From Erythrobacter colymbi (GTDB taxonomy: Bacteria; Pseudomonadota; Alphaproteobacteria; Sphingomonadales; Sphingomonadaceae): a stretch of 64,000 nt of DNA. The notes below the pieces were generated by a model. The model worked only from the letters and a program-made list of their open reading frames with translations. It was not told where the DNA came from and searched no databases. Each line of letters opens with the position of its first letter. The first letter of the stretch is position 1. The translations under genes and the position numbers were made by a program. Below, in pieces: positions 11,259 to 21,201 of this stretch. The stretch covers positions 558,001-622,000 of the forward strand of contig NZ_MUYK01000002.1 in assembly GCF_002155685.1 (NCBI RefSeq), read 5' to 3'.

Positions 11259-12049
11259 GCGCGCTCGACGACGAGATTCGCGACCTGATGCGCTTTGCCG
11301 CGCAGCGCTCGATGCTGCCGCGCTTCCGCAATCTGGCCGCGGGCGAAGTCGAGATGAAAGGCGCCGACGATCCCGTCACCATCGTCGACCGCGAGGTCGA
11401 GGCCTTCCTCACCGAGGCGCTGACCAAACTCGCCCCCGGTGTGGCCGTGGTGGGCGAGGAAGCGGTCCACGCCGACAAGAGCGTGCTCGATCACCTCAAG
11501 GGCCAGTGCTGGATCATCGACCCGCTCGACGGCACCGCCAACTTCGCGGAAGGCAAGGAGCCCTTCGGCATCATCATCGCGCTGGCTGACGCGGGCGAGG
11601 CGGTAGCGGGGTGGATCTATGATCCCAACAAGGACCGCTTCTGCCACGCCAAGCGGGGCGAAGGCGCGTACGTCAACGGCGAGCGGATCGCGGCGCGCAC
11701 CACCGGAAGCGTGCCGCCGGTGACGGCGGTGAGCCGCATCTTCCTCACCCCCGAACAGTCGGCAATGGTCGATGCGAAGCTCGCCCCGCATTACACGCTG
11801 GTCGACATCCCGCGCTGCGCCGCCGAACAATATCCGCGCCTCGGGCTGGGCGAGAACGACATCTCGAGCTTCAAGCGCACGCTCGCCTGGGATCATGCCG
11901 CGGGCGTGCTGTGGCTCAACGAAGCGGGCGGCAAGGCCGCGCGGCTCGATGGCAGCGCTTACCGTGTCGACCAGCACGATGCGCCGGGACTGGTCGGCGC
12001 ATCATCGCCGGCGCTCTGGGACGAATTCGTCGCGCGGGTACTCGGCTAA
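11255..12049 (+). CDS. Inositol-monophosphatase-family phosphatase (possible histidinol-phosphatase)
   Basis: The 264-residue Mg-dependent phosphatase carries the family motifs GEE (residues 67-69), DPLDGTANF (89-97) and WDHAAG near residue 212, which hold the metal ions. I chose a TTG start at 11255, which overlaps the argJ TGA as TTGA; a longer reading from 11201 would lie inside argJ. In alphaproteobacteria, close relatives act on inositol phosphate, histidinol phosphate or 3'-phosphoadenosine nucleotides, and the motifs do not decide between them. Coupling with argJ leans towards amino-acid biosynthesis, but that is weak evidence. Confidence 0.88.
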   Translation: MSALDDEIRDLMRFAAQRSMLPRFRNLAAGEVEMKGADDPVTIVDREVEAFLTEALTKLAPGVAVVGEEAVHADKSVLDHLKGQCWIIDPLDGTANFAEGKEPFGIIIALADAGEAVAGWIYDPNKDRFCHAKRGEGAYVNGERIAARTTGSVPPVTAVSRIFLTPEQSAMVDAKLAPHYTLVDIPRCAAEQYPRLGLGENDISSFKRTLAWDHAAGVLWLNEAGGKAARLDGSAYRVDQHDAPGLVGASSPALWDEFVARVLG

Positions 12050-12071
12050 CCGGCCAATACCCCGGCAAGCA

Positions 12072-12092
12072 GCCCCGGATCAGGTCCGGGGC
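12072..12092. terminator. Hairpin between convergent phosphatase and trxA genes
   Basis: A perfect 8-bp stem GCCCCGGA/TCCGGGGC has a 5-base loop between two convergent stop codons. It has no strong T run, so its role as a bidirectional terminator is a guess from position. Confidence 0.4.
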
Positions 12093-12102
12093 GCCGCCTT
12101 TC

Positions 12103-12423
12103 TTAGAGTTCGCTTTCGAGCCAAGCCTTGAGCTGGCCCTTGGGCGCGGCGCCCAGCTTTTGGGCCACGGCCTCGCCGTTCTTGAACAGCACCATCAACG
12201 GGATCGACTGCACGCCGATCTTCGCGGCGATGTCGGTGTTCTCCATGATGTCGATCTTGGCAATCTTGACCTTGCCGGCGAGCTCTTCGCTGATCTCCTC
12301 CAGCGCGGGGGCGATCATCTTGCACGGGCCACACCAGTCGGCCCAGAAATCGACCAGCACGGGGGTATCGCTGCCCAGCACGTCGGCCTCGAAGCTCGCA
12401 TCGGTCACGTTGACGGTTGCCAT
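12103..12423 (-). CDS. trxA: Thioredoxin
   Basis: The 106-residue protein is a classical cytosolic thioredoxin. The redox-active WCGPC places cysteines at 31 and 34, with VDFWADWCGPCKMIAP before it and the cis-proline loop in QSIPLMVLFKNG. It reduces protein disulfides with electrons from thioredoxin reductase. AAGGAGA lies at good spacing before ATG 12423. It is last in the minus-strand run after addA, separated by 68 bases. Confidence 0.97.
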   Translation of the reverse strand: MATVNVTDASFEADVLGSDTPVLVDFWADWCGPCKMIAPALEEISEELAGKVKIAKIDIMENTDIAAKIGVQSIPLMVLFKNGEAVAQKLGAAPKGQLKAWLESEL

Positions 12424-12491
12424 GTTCTGTCTCCTTTTGCCGGAGCATTGGAGCGCCGGTCATCGGATTGCAATCTAGTGGCTCACGCTTT

Positions 12492-15400
12492 TCACTCAAT
12501 ATCGGGGAGCGACAAGGATTGCTGCGGGGCCTGCAACGCGTTCTTGTGTAACCCGAGCGTCTCGGGGGCGAGATCGAAAAGCACGGGCGCGTGGGTGTAG
12601 AGCACGCCGGCGCGCACCTCGCGGCCTGGGTAGATCGCCTCCAACGCGGCGACATAGGCGGCCATCTGGCGCAGCGTGGCGAGCGGAATGGCGTCGGCGC
12701 TTTCGGGCGGGCGACGGGTGGTCTTGAAGTCGACCACGGTGATGCGGGTGTCCTCGATCAGCAGCCGGTCGGCGGTGCCAGCGACCACCACACCGTCCAC
12801 TGTCGCGGCGAGCGGCACCTCGGCGAGCGCTTGCGGCGAGAAGATCGGGGCGAAACCGGGGTGATCGAGCACGCCCAGCGCGGCGGCGAGCATCTCCTCG
12901 CGCAAGGCCTCCGGCAGATCGGCAGCCTGCCGCGCCAGCCATCCGCGCGCTGCATCGGCACGCGTTTCGGCCGCGACATCCGGCAGGCGTTCGAGCAGGG
13001 CGTGGATCAGGCTCCCGCGCCTTGCAGCATGGCGCGCGGCCTCGGGCGGGAGCGGCGGCTCGCCCCCCTTGTCCTCGCCCGCCGAAGACGGCGCGAGCGG
13101 GCGCGGCGGGCGCGGCTCGGGGCCGATCGGCGTGGTCACCCAACGCGGGAGAATGACGTCGTCCGCTCCGGCAGTCGACGCGCCCTCATCGGGCACCAGC
13201 GGCTCGGCCCGCTCGCCCCATTCGCGGCGGGTGAGCCAGAGGGGATCGTCGATCGGCGCCTCTTCGAACAGCGGCGAAAGGCGGGCGTACCAGCTGTCCT
13301 CGTGGGGCACGCCCTTGTCGGCCTCGCGCTTGCCGAGCGATCCGCCGATGAACAGCGCTTCCTCCGCGCGGGTGATGGCGACGTAGAGCAGCCGCCAGTG
13401 CTCCTGCAGCATCGCGCGCTGCTTGGCCTCCTCGGCCTCGGCGATGCGACCTTTCTTCTCGTCCTTGGAGAGCGGGGGAAGCGGCACCATTCGGCGGCGG
13501 TCGGGCTTGAGTTCGAGCGGGTCGTCCTCGAGCGCGAGATCGCCCGCCTCGCCGGGCGCGCCGGTGGCATCGGCGAGGATCACGATCGGGGCCTGCAGGC
13601 CCTTGGAACCGTGGACGGTCATCACGCGGACCTGCCCGCTGGCGCTGTCCGAATCGCGCTTCAGATCGCCGGTGCCAGCATCGAACCAGGCGATGAACCC
13701 CGCGAGGCTCGGCCAGTGCTCGGCTTCGTAGGCGAAGGCGGCGTTGATGAGCTCGTCGAGCGGATCATTGGCTTCCGCCCCCAGCCGCTCGACCAGCCGC
13801 GCCCTGCCCTGCCACGGCCCGGTGAGCAGCCACGAGACGAGGGTCTGCGGGGTCTGGTAATCCGCGCGGCGGAGCAAGTCCCTGAGACGCTCCGCCGTCT
13901 CCGCCACGAAGGGCGGCGCGCCCTTGCGCTTCAGATGATCCCACAGGCGCACCTTGTCCGGCCGCGGCGCGTGGGCGAGCAGGTCGTCCTGCGTCCAGCC
14001 GACCAGCGGCGAGACGAGCAGGTTGGCAAGGCTGAGATCGTCCTGCGGCTGTGCGGCGAAGCGCAAGGCGGCCAGTACGTCCTTCACCGCCAGCGGCGCG
14101 CCGAGCCGCAGACGGTCGATCCCCGCAACCGGCACGCCGCGCGCATGGAGCTTGGCGACAATCTGCGCGGCGAGTTCCTTGCGCTGGCGCACCAGCACCA
14201 TCACATCGCCCGCCGTAGCATGGCGGCGTGTGCCCTTGGCGAGCACGAAGGGTTCCTCGAGGCTCACCCAGCGCCGGACCTGCTCGGCGATTCTCTCGGC
14301 CAGCAGCGTGTCGTGGCGCGGGAGCCAGCTCTGCTCCTCCTCTTCGTTTTCGTCTTCCTCGACTGCACCATCGGCCTTCTCCGGCACCACCGGCGGCCAT
14401 AGCGTGACGAGACCGGGACGCTCCGCGCCGACATGTTCGGCCGGTTCCTTGTCGAGGCCGAACTCCGCAAAGCCGAGCATCCCGATCACCCGGTTGACGA
14501 AGCCGAGCACGATGTGGGCGGTGCGGAACGAGCGGCCGAGGTCGAGGTCCTGCCAGCCGGGCTCGCGGCGGTTGGTGCGGCTCTGGCGGATGCCCTGCCG
14601 CGCAGACTCGATCCGCGCGTGGATGCGCTGCTTGGCCTTGGCGAAGTTTTCGGGGCTGGTGCCCTGGAAGCCGAAGATCGCCTGCTTGTAATCGCCCACG
14701 GTGAAGATCGTGCGCAGCTTGTCGCCGCGCGCGCCCTCGCCCGCGAAGAAGTCGTCGATCAGCGCCTCGACGATGTCCCACTGGCTGTGGTTGGTGTCCT
14801 GCGCCTCGTCGATCAGGATATGGTCGAAGTGGCGGTCGAGCTTGTAGCGGATCCAGTCGGCGGCGTCGGACTGTTCGAGCAGCGCGGCGGCCTTGCGGAT
14901 CAGGTCGCCGAAGTCGAGCAGGCCCTCGCGGGCCTTCCTCGCCTCCCAGCGCAGCGCGAAGGCGCGGCCGATCTCGAGCGCGGAGGTGACGACTTCGGCA
15001 CAGGCGAGGAGAGAGCGGCGGGTTTCATATTCGGCCAGCGCCTCGGCGACGTTCTCCTGATAACGCGGGAAATCGGGGTCGATCTTGGCAGCCCCGTCCA
15101 TCTTTCGCGGCGTCCCGTCCTTCTTGAGGACGGTGTCATAGAAGCGCGAGACGACACCGACACGGTCGGCAAGGCCGAGGTTGATCCACTGCCGGATGAA
15201 CGCCGCCGTCTCCGTGCCGGTCTTCGCCTTCCATCCGTCGAGCGCGGGCAGCATGCCCATCAGGATGTCGTCGGGGAACAGATCGGTATCGAGGATCTCG
15301 CCGGCCCATTCCTCCCCCGCATCAGAAGGTATCCCCAGCGTCTGGCGCACACGCGCGCCCATCGGGGATTGCCAGCTGCCCGGCCCCTCCCACATCTCCT

Positions 15401-16019
15401 GCGCATCGGCCGCGCGCATCAGCCAGCCGTGGAGCGCGGCCGGGTCCTTGCGGGTGGTGAACCGGGTGAGCGCATCGAGCACCCGCACATCGCTGGTCCG
15501 CTCGGCCTCCTCGAACAGATCGGTCAGCACCTCGCGCGCGAGCAATTCGCGGCTGCGGTCGTCCATCACGCGGGTGCCGGGGGCGAGGTTCGCTTCCTCG
15601 GGGAAGTTGCCGATCAGGAACTGCGCGAAGGCATGGATCGTGTCGATCCTGAGACCCCCGCCGGGGCAATCGAGAACGCTGGCAAAGAGCGTGCGGGCGC
15701 GCTCGATTGTCGGCTTGTCGATATCCGCACCGAGATAGCCGAGCTCCTTGGCCAGTTGCACCTCGCCCAGCCGCACCCAGCGCGCGAGCACCGCGTTGAT
15801 GCGGTTCGCCATCTCCGCCGCGCCCGCCTTGGTGAAGGTCAGACAGAGGATTTGCGACGGACTCACATCCTCGCGCAGCAGCAGGCGCAGCACGCGCGCG
15901 GAAAGCACCTGGGTCTTGCCCGTCCCCGCCGAGGCGGACAGCCAGACGTTGTCGTCAGGATTGGCTGCAAGCAGCTGGTTTTCCTGCAACGGGAAGACGA
16001 GGCCATTCCCGCCGCTCAT
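12492..16019 (-). CDS. addA: Double-strand break repair helicase-nuclease AddA
   Basis: The 1175-residue subunit pairs with AddB to process DNA ends for RecA loading in RecBCD-type recombination. SASAGTGKTQVL (about residues 28-39) is the Walker A motif of a UvrD-like helicase, and LIDEAQDTNHSQWDIVEAL is Walker B. The PD-(D/E)XK nuclease is near the C-terminus (LLIEDTRITVVDFKTTRRPP). Start ATG 16019 overlaps the addB stop as ATGA; an alternative 12 residues upstream would lie inside addB. Length matches alphaproteobacterial AddA. Confidence 0.96.
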   Translation of the reverse strand: MSGGNGLVFPLQENQLLAANPDDNVWLSASAGTGKTQVLSARVLRLLLREDVSPSQILCLTFTKAGAAEMANRINAVLARWVRLGEVQLAKELGYLGADIDKPTIERARTLFASVLDCPGGGLRIDTIHAFAQFLIGNFPEEANLAPGTRVMDDRSRELLAREVLTDLFEEAERTSDVRVLDALTRFTTRKDPAALHGWLMRAADAQEMWEGPGSWQSPMGARVRQTLGIPSDAGEEWAGEILDTDLFPDDILMGMLPALDGWKAKTGTETAAFIRQWINLGLADRVGVVSRFYDTVLKKDGTPRKMDGAAKIDPDFPRYQENVAEALAEYETRRSLLACAEVVTSALEIGRAFALRWEARKAREGLLDFGDLIRKAAALLEQSDAADWIRYKLDRHFDHILIDEAQDTNHSQWDIVEALIDDFFAGEGARGDKLRTIFTVGDYKQAIFGFQGTSPENFAKAKQRIHARIESARQGIRQSRTNRREPGWQDLDLGRSFRTAHIVLGFVNRVIGMLGFAEFGLDKEPAEHVGAERPGLVTLWPPVVPEKADGAVEEDENEEEEQSWLPRHDTLLAERIAEQVRRWVSLEEPFVLAKGTRRHATAGDVMVLVRQRKELAAQIVAKLHARGVPVAGIDRLRLGAPLAVKDVLAALRFAAQPQDDLSLANLLVSPLVGWTQDDLLAHAPRPDKVRLWDHLKRKGAPPFVAETAERLRDLLRRADYQTPQTLVSWLLTGPWQGRARLVERLGAEANDPLDELINAAFAYEAEHWPSLAGFIAWFDAGTGDLKRDSDSASGQVRVMTVHGSKGLQAPIVILADATGAPGEAGDLALEDDPLELKPDRRRMVPLPPLSKDEKKGRIAEAEEAKQRAMLQEHWRLLYVAITRAEEALFIGGSLGKREADKGVPHEDSWYARLSPLFEEAPIDDPLWLTRREWGERAEPLVPDEGASTAGADDVILPRWVTTPIGPEPRPPRPLAPSSAGEDKGGEPPLPPEAARHAARRGSLIHALLERLPDVAAETRADAARGWLARQAADLPEALREEMLAAALGVLDHPGFAPIFSPQALAEVPLAATVDGVVVAGTADRLLIEDTRITVVDFKTTRRPPESADAIPLATLRQMAAYVAALEAIYPGREVRAGVLYTHAPVLFDLAPETLGLHKNALQAPQQSLSLPDIE

Positions 16020-19000
16020 GGCTTGGCCTCCTTGTCGTTGATGCGCACGAGCCATTCCTCAAGGCGCATCAGCTGGTCGTATTCGGTGTAGCCCTTGTAG
16101 TCGGGGTTCTCGCGCGCCCGGAACGGCGTGCGGCCCTTGATGTACTCGCGGATCGCGAAGTGCAGCTTCTCGAGATGATGCGGCAGGAACCTGTCGGGTT
16201 CGAGCCCGCCCTCGCGCGAGGAATTCTTCATCGGGCTCATACGCTTGCCGAAGCCTTCGTCCTTCTTGCCGAAGGACCAGTATTCGAAGGCGGTGGCCGC
16301 GCCGTCCACCACCTTGCCGGTGCGCTTGTCGGCAAAGCGCCCATGTTCGGCGATCAGGCCGAGCAGGCCAAGCTGGAGCGCAAAGCCCGCCTCGACCTCG
16401 GCCTTGGAGGGCACGCGGCCCGTCTTGTAGTCGACGATCCCGAGCGTGCCGTCCGCCAGCCGATCGATCCGGTCGGCGCGGCCCTGCACCTTGACGCCGT
16501 CCACCTCCATCTCGCCGGAAATCTCGCTCGCAAACACCGTGCGGCCCTTCTCGGTTTCATCCGCGGCGATCCATTCCTCGAACCGCTCGAGCGCGGCGAT
16601 CAGGCGCGGTTGCCACAGCGCGCGGAACAGCGGGTGGACGCGCTCGGCCGCGAAATGCGCTGCGGCGAAGGGGGCGAGCGCGAGACCCGGTTGGTCCGCC
16701 TTTGCCTTGTGCCACTTGTCGAGGATGTCATGCACCAGCGTCCCGCGCAGCGCCGGGTCGCTGAAAGGATCGGCGGCGAGCGGTTGCAATTGGCGCAGCT
16801 GGAGAATCGCCTGCGCGTAGAACTGGTACGGATCGCCCAGCAACCGGTCGAGCGCGGTGACCTTGATCGGCACGTCGCGCAAGGCGGGCCCGGGATCGGG
16901 CGCGGGGCGCGGGTACTCGGGTGCGGCGGGCCGCTTACGGTCCAGATGCGGCAGGATCGCCGGGATCGTGTGCTCGCGGTGCTCCTTGTCGAGATCGTCG
17001 CCGAGCAGCGCCTCGACCCTGAGCAGGAAGCGCGAAGGCAGGGTCGGCCCCTCGGCATCGCGCAGGGACCGCGACAGCACCACCTGCGGCGCGCCCATCG
17101 CGCCCGCGAGGTCATGCGCGGCAAGACCGATGCGGAACTCGGCGCCCGGCACACCCAGCGCGCGCAGGACCGCCGGTGCCAGCAAGGCGTCGGCACCGGG
17201 CGGCTGCGGCCAGCTTCCCTCGTTGAGCCCGCCGCAGATCACCAGATCGGCGCGGGCCATGCGTGCTTCGAGCAGGCCGTAGATCGCCACACGCGGGTGT
17301 CCGCCATAGCCCGGGCGCACTGCCACCGCCTCCATCGCATCGCGCAGCGCGCCCGCGAGATCGGCGGTATCGATAAGCGTACCGAGCGCTTCGGCCGTCC
17401 CCCTCAGGTCCTCGACCATCTGGCCGAGCGCACGGCCATCCTCGCGCTCCCAGATCGCCGTGCGGGCGAGCGCTTCGGCGACTTCGGACAGCGTCGTCAG
17501 TGCCTCGGCCAGCGGGACCTGTTGCGGCCAGTCGGCGAGCGGGGTCACAAGGGCCTCAGCCTCTTCCCACCATGCCTCGACACCCGCCTTGGCCGCCGCC
17601 GTGCGCAGCGGCTCCATGCCGGGGGCAGGCGCGGGCCCTCGCAGCTGGCGGTCAAAAGCGCGTAGGCCCTTGAGCCACGCGCCGCGCATCTCTCCATCCC
17701 AGCCCCGCACCAGCGGGTGGCCGAAAGCCGCAATCAGCGCTGCGGGATCGGGGCCCTTGCCGGCAATCTCGGCGAGCAGCCCGAACAGTCGTCCGGCCGG
17801 TGTCAGGGCGAGCGGCCGCCCAGCGGAATCGTCGGCGATGATGTTCCAGCGCTCGAGATACTGCGCCACCCGCCGCGCAAGGCCGCGGTCGGCGGTGACG
17901 ACGGCGATGCGCTTCTCCGGTTGCTCGAGCGTCTGGCGCACCAGCAGGGCGATGGCCTGCGCCTCCTCCTCGATGCTGGCGCTGGCCATCAGCCGCACCC
18001 CGTCAAGTCGCCGGTCCTTGGCCTCGAGCGTGCCCCACGCGCGGCTCGCCTGCGGGGGGAGAAACAGCGAGGAAATCGCCCGCGCGCGCGCCGGATCGGC
18101 TGCAGCCATTCCGCGGCGGTGCCATTGCTGCACCTCGGCGCGGTTCACGCCCATGCGGTTGAGCAGCAGCTTGAGGTGGTATTGCGGATGGCTCAGCGCA
18201 TCATCCGCCCCGAACACCGGCCCGCCCGGTTCGCTCGCGGCCCCGGCAAGACCGAGTTCTTCCCACGCCGCATCACCCAGCGCCAGATCGAGATCGGGGA
18301 GCACCACCGCGCCTTGCGGCAGGCCGGCGACCACCCGCAGCAGCCGCGCCAGTGCTGGCGAGGCGCTGGTGACACCGACCGCAACGATCGGATGCGGCGG
18401 CGGCGTCTCGCGCCAACGCTTCGCGGCACGGTCGAACAGCAGGTTGCGGCGTGTCGCGGCATCGACCTCGCCGCGCGCATCGAGTTCCATCTGCCAGCGC
18501 ACATTGACGAGGCCGAACAGCCGGATCGCGCGCTTCCAGTGCTCCGCCAGCCCCGCGACGCTGTCCATCACCGCCTCGCCGAGCAGGTCGGTGACCTCCT
18601 TCTCCTCGACCAGCAGGCGGTCCATCGTCCGCGCCATCTCGCGTGCGAGGCTGAGCCTTGCGCGGGCGGGGAGCGGCTCCATCCCCTCCCGGACGCGTTC
18701 CTCGGCAATCAGGCGGTCAAGCGTCAGCCAGCGCCGCACCGGATCGCAGGCGGGCGGGATGTCCGATGCGCCCAGCGGATCGAGTGCCGCGCCGAGCTTT
18801 TCATCGAGATCGAGGTCGCCGACTGCGATCATGCGCGGCATCAGCAGGCCGCCCTCGCCCGCCTGGCGGATGAAGGCCTCCGACAGCGTGCGCGCGGCGC
18901 GGCTCGAGGGGACCAGCAGGGTCAGCCGGGCGAGGCCGAAACCCTCCTCGCGGTAGCGCGGCACCAGCCCGGCGACCAGCGCATCGGCAAAGCCGCGATG

Positions 19001-19048
19001 TGCGGCGATCGAATAGACGCTCAGACCACCTTCGCGCTGGTCAGCCAC
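16016..19048 (-). CDS. addB: Double-strand break repair protein AddB
   Basis: The 1010-residue partner of AddA has the second nuclease of the complex. The N-terminal part resembles an inactivated helicase (LLVPSSRAARTLSEAFIRQ). The C-terminal PD-(D/E)XK block is DGTLGIVDYKTGRVPSKAEV. The start is GTG 19048, overlapping the end of murU by 8 bases. addB and addA are joined by a 4-base ATGA overlap, consistent with equal synthesis of the two subunits. Confidence 0.95.
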   Translation of the reverse strand: MADQREGGLSVYSIAAHRGFADALVAGLVPRYREEGFGLARLTLLVPSSRAARTLSEAFIRQAGEGGLLMPRMIAVGDLDLDEKLGAALDPLGASDIPPACDPVRRWLTLDRLIAEERVREGMEPLPARARLSLAREMARTMDRLLVEEKEVTDLLGEAVMDSVAGLAEHWKRAIRLFGLVNVRWQMELDARGEVDAATRRNLLFDRAAKRWRETPPPHPIVAVGVTSASPALARLLRVVAGLPQGAVVLPDLDLALGDAAWEELGLAGAASEPGGPVFGADDALSHPQYHLKLLLNRMGVNRAEVQQWHRRGMAAADPARARAISSLFLPPQASRAWGTLEAKDRRLDGVRLMASASIEEEAQAIALLVRQTLEQPEKRIAVVTADRGLARRVAQYLERWNIIADDSAGRPLALTPAGRLFGLLAEIAGKGPDPAALIAAFGHPLVRGWDGEMRGAWLKGLRAFDRQLRGPAPAPGMEPLRTAAAKAGVEAWWEEAEALVTPLADWPQQVPLAEALTTLSEVAEALARTAIWEREDGRALGQMVEDLRGTAEALGTLIDTADLAGALRDAMEAVAVRPGYGGHPRVAIYGLLEARMARADLVICGGLNEGSWPQPPGADALLAPAVLRALGVPGAEFRIGLAAHDLAGAMGAPQVVLSRSLRDAEGPTLPSRFLLRVEALLGDDLDKEHREHTIPAILPHLDRKRPAAPEYPRPAPDPGPALRDVPIKVTALDRLLGDPYQFYAQAILQLRQLQPLAADPFSDPALRGTLVHDILDKWHKAKADQPGLALAPFAAAHFAAERVHPLFRALWQPRLIAALERFEEWIAADETEKGRTVFASEISGEMEVDGVKVQGRADRIDRLADGTLGIVDYKTGRVPSKAEVEAGFALQLGLLGLIAEHGRFADKRTGKVVDGAATAFEYWSFGKKDEGFGKRMSPMKNSSREGGLEPDRFLPHHLEKLHFAIREYIKGRTPFRARENPDYKGYTEYDQLMRLEEWLVRINDKEAKP

Positions 19049-19751
19049 CCGTCAGCGCCTCCTCGGTCGGGCGGATCATCTGCGGCGTGCCGACTTCGAA
19101 CCACAGGCCGGTGAAGCTGAGGCCGAACAGCCGCCCCTCTTCCATCGCGCGGTTCCAGAGGATGTTGGTCGAGAACGGCCCCTCCGGCGCGTCGCGCAGC
19201 AGGCGATGACTGACGAGCTGGATGCCGGTGTAGATGAAGGGCGCGATCCGCCCTGGGCGGCGGCGCGAGAGGCGGCCCATCGGGTCCATATGGAAATCGC
19301 CCGGCCCGCTGAAGTTCATCGCCCGCGCATGGGGCACCACCAGCAGCAGCGCGTCCATCTCCTCCGGGTCCCAGCGGCGCGAGAGATCGTGGAACGCGCT
19401 CTTGGGCCCGTCGAGCCAGATATTGTCGGCATTGAGCGCAAAGAACGGATCGGGCAGCTGCGGCAACGCCTTGGTCATGCCGCCCCCGGTCTCGAGCAAC
19501 AGTGCGCGCTCGTCCGAGACGGTCACCTGCGGTGCCTTGCGGGCGAGCACGTGGGCCTCGAGCGCGTCGGCAAGGTAGTGGACGTTGACCACGGCCTTGC
19601 CGATGCCCGCCTCGGCCAGACGGTCGAGCGCGTGGTCGATCAGCGCCTTGCCCGCCACCCGCACCAGCGGCTTGGGCTGGCTCGCCGTAAGCGGGCGCAT
19701 GCGCTTGCCGAGCCCGGCAGCAAGGATCATCGCGGTGTCCGAGGCGAGCAT
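19041..19751 (-). CDS. murU: N-acetylmuramate-1-phosphate uridylyltransferase (MurU-type nucleotidyltransferase)
   Basis: The 236-residue enzyme has the sugar-nucleotide transferase signature AMILAAGLGKRMRPLTASQPKPLV at its N-terminus (residues 7-30), with the product-site FFALNADNIWLDG around residue 100. Placed 2 bases after an AmgK-type kinase, it most likely makes UDP-MurNAc from MurNAc-1-phosphate, recycling peptidoglycan and bypassing MurA (the fosfomycin target). A longer reading (39 residues) would overlap amgK and is Arg-rich, so ATG 19751 is preferred. The pathway assignment rests on neighbour order. Confidence 0.85.
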   Translation of the reverse strand: MLASDTAMILAAGLGKRMRPLTASQPKPLVRVAGKALIDHALDRLAEAGIGKAVVNVHYLADALEAHVLARKAPQVTVSDERALLLETGGGMTKALPQLPDPFFALNADNIWLDGPKSAFHDLSRRWDPEEMDALLLVVPHARAMNFSGPGDFHMDPMGRLSRRRPGRIAPFIYTGIQLVSHRLLRDAPEGPFSTNILWNRAMEEGRLFGLSFTGLWFEVGTPQMIRPTEEALTGG

Positions 19752-19753
19752 CG

Positions 19754-20740
19754 TCACGCGGCGAAGGCTCCGTTGGCGGCCCGCAGCTCCTCGGGAATGT
19801 TGGAATCGAACCAGCGTGCCACCGGCTCCAACGCAGGGTGCGCGAGATCGCGTTCGAGCGCCGCCCACACGCGCGGGATCATGGACAGGTAGCGCGGCTT
19901 GCCATCACGCGCGTTGAGACGGGTAAAGATCCCAACGATCTTGGCATTCCGCTGCGCACCGAGCGTGGCATAGTCGGCGATGAAGTCATCGTCGTCGATA
20001 CCGGCATGGTGCGCGTAATGCACGAGCATCGCAGTCTCGAGGTTCACGTCCACGTCGCGCCGCGCGTCCTGAAGGAGCGAGACGAGGTCATAGGCCGGAT
20101 GCCCCACCAGCGCGTCCTGGAAGTCGATCAGCCCCTGCGGTGCGGTCGCCTTGCCTCCGAGCAGCATGATGTTCTCGGCATGGTAGTCGCGCAGCACCGT
20201 CACGCCCGGGTTCTGGCGGGCCAGGACGGGGGCCATCACCTCGGCCCAGGCCGCGGCATAACTCTCAACCTCGACGGTGAGGCCCTGTGCGGGGCAATAC
20301 CACTCCGTCAGCAGCGCCACCTCGCGCTGGTAGACGGCCATGTCGTAGGGCGCGAAAGGACCGGGCGGCAGGCGGTGCAGCGCTGCCAGTGCTTCCACGG
20401 CAGCTTCGTAAGCCGCGCGCTCGTCGCCCGGATGCAGGTCGAGCCAGTCGCGCATCCGGTCGTTGCCGAAGTCCTCGGTCAGCACCCAGCCTGCCGCTGC
20501 ATCTTCGGCGAGGATGCCGGGCGCGCGCATGCCATGCGCATTCAGCCAGTGGGCGACGTGGAGGAAGGGCGCAGGGTCTTCATGCGGCGGCGGGGCGTAC
20601 ATCAGCATCGCGCTCTGTCCGCCGCGCGAGAGCCGGAAATAGCGACGGAACGAAGCATCGCCCGGCAGCGGGGCGACATCCGCGTCGCCCCATCCGGCGC
20701 GAGAAGTGAATTCGGCAAGGCCTTCAGGCAAATCGCTCAT
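19754..20740 (-). CDS. amgK: N-acetylmuramate/N-acetylglucosamine kinase (AmgK-type aminoglycoside phosphotransferase fold)
   Basis: The 328-residue protein has the APH kinase fold: LPGDASFRRYFRLSRGG near residues 25-40 (nucleotide site), TVLRDYHAENIMLL with the catalytic Asp, and GLIDFQDALVGHPAYDLVSLL with the metal-binding Asp. AmgK phosphorylates the anomeric carbon of MurNAc and GlcNAc in cell-wall recycling; MurU follows directly. ATG 20740 overlaps the tsaE stop as ATGA. Known homologues in Pseudomonas and Caulobacter show the same gene pairing. Confidence 0.87.
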   Translation of the reverse strand: MSDLPEGLAEFTSRAGWGDADVAPLPGDASFRRYFRLSRGGQSAMLMYAPPPHEDPAPFLHVAHWLNAHGMRAPGILAEDAAAGWVLTEDFGNDRMRDWLDLHPGDERAAYEAAVEALAALHRLPPGPFAPYDMAVYQREVALLTEWYCPAQGLTVEVESYAAAWAEVMAPVLARQNPGVTVLRDYHAENIMLLGGKATAPQGLIDFQDALVGHPAYDLVSLLQDARRDVDVNLETAMLVHYAHHAGIDDDDFIADYATLGAQRNAKIVGIFTRLNARDGKPRYLSMIPRVWAALERDLAHPALEPVARWFDSNIPEELRAANGAFAA

Positions 20741-21201
20741 GGCATCCGCCCTACCCAATCAACGCCGCCGCGGGCAATCGCAATCCGACCGCCTTCCCCG
20801 CTTTCTCCGAGCGGTTCGAGCACAATCGAAAGGCACCCCGGCTCATGCCCGAAACCGCCCGCGTGATCGGGCCATTCGGCCAGCAGCACCGCGCCTTCGC
20901 GATAGTCGTCGAGACCGATCTCGGCGAGTTCCGAGGGGTCTTCGAGCCGGTAGAAATCGGCATGGACCACCGGCAACCGCAGCGGCGGCGCATCGTAGGT
21001 CTCGATGATCGTGAAGGTCGGTGAAGGCACCTCGCCCTCGTGGCCGAGCGCCGCGAGGATCGCGCGGGAAAGCGTGGTCTTGCCCGCCCCCAACCCGCCC
21101 TCGAGCGCGACCACATCACCCGCCCGCAGCCTCGCCGCGATGCGCGCGCCATAGGCTGCCATCGCCGCCAGATCGGGCAGAGCCTCGCGCGTTTCGGTCA
21201 C
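20737..21201 (-). CDS. tsaE: tRNA threonylcarbamoyladenosine biosynthesis ATPase TsaE
   Basis: The 154-residue P-loop ATPase has Walker A GGLGAGKTTLSRAI and the family block SPTFTIIETYD, with HADFYRLEDPSELAEIGLDDY after it. It works with TsaB and TsaD to put t6A on tRNAs that read ANN codons. The start is GTG 21201, overlapping the divL stop as GTGA; the downstream overlap with amgK is also 4 bases. Both overlaps suggest tight coupling in one operon. Confidence 0.94.
   Translation of the reverse strand: MTETREALPDLAAMAAYGARIAARLRAGDVVALEGGLGAGKTTLSRAILAALGHEGEVPSPTFTIIETYDAPPLRLPVVHADFYRLEDPSELAEIGLDDYREGAVLLAEWPDHAGGFGHEPGCLSIVLEPLGESGEGGRIAIARGGVDWVGRMP

Noticed and set aside
14433..16091. 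552-residue open frame antisense to addA
   Set aside because: Arg/Gly-rich shadow frame; addA has clear helicase and nuclease motifs on the other strand.
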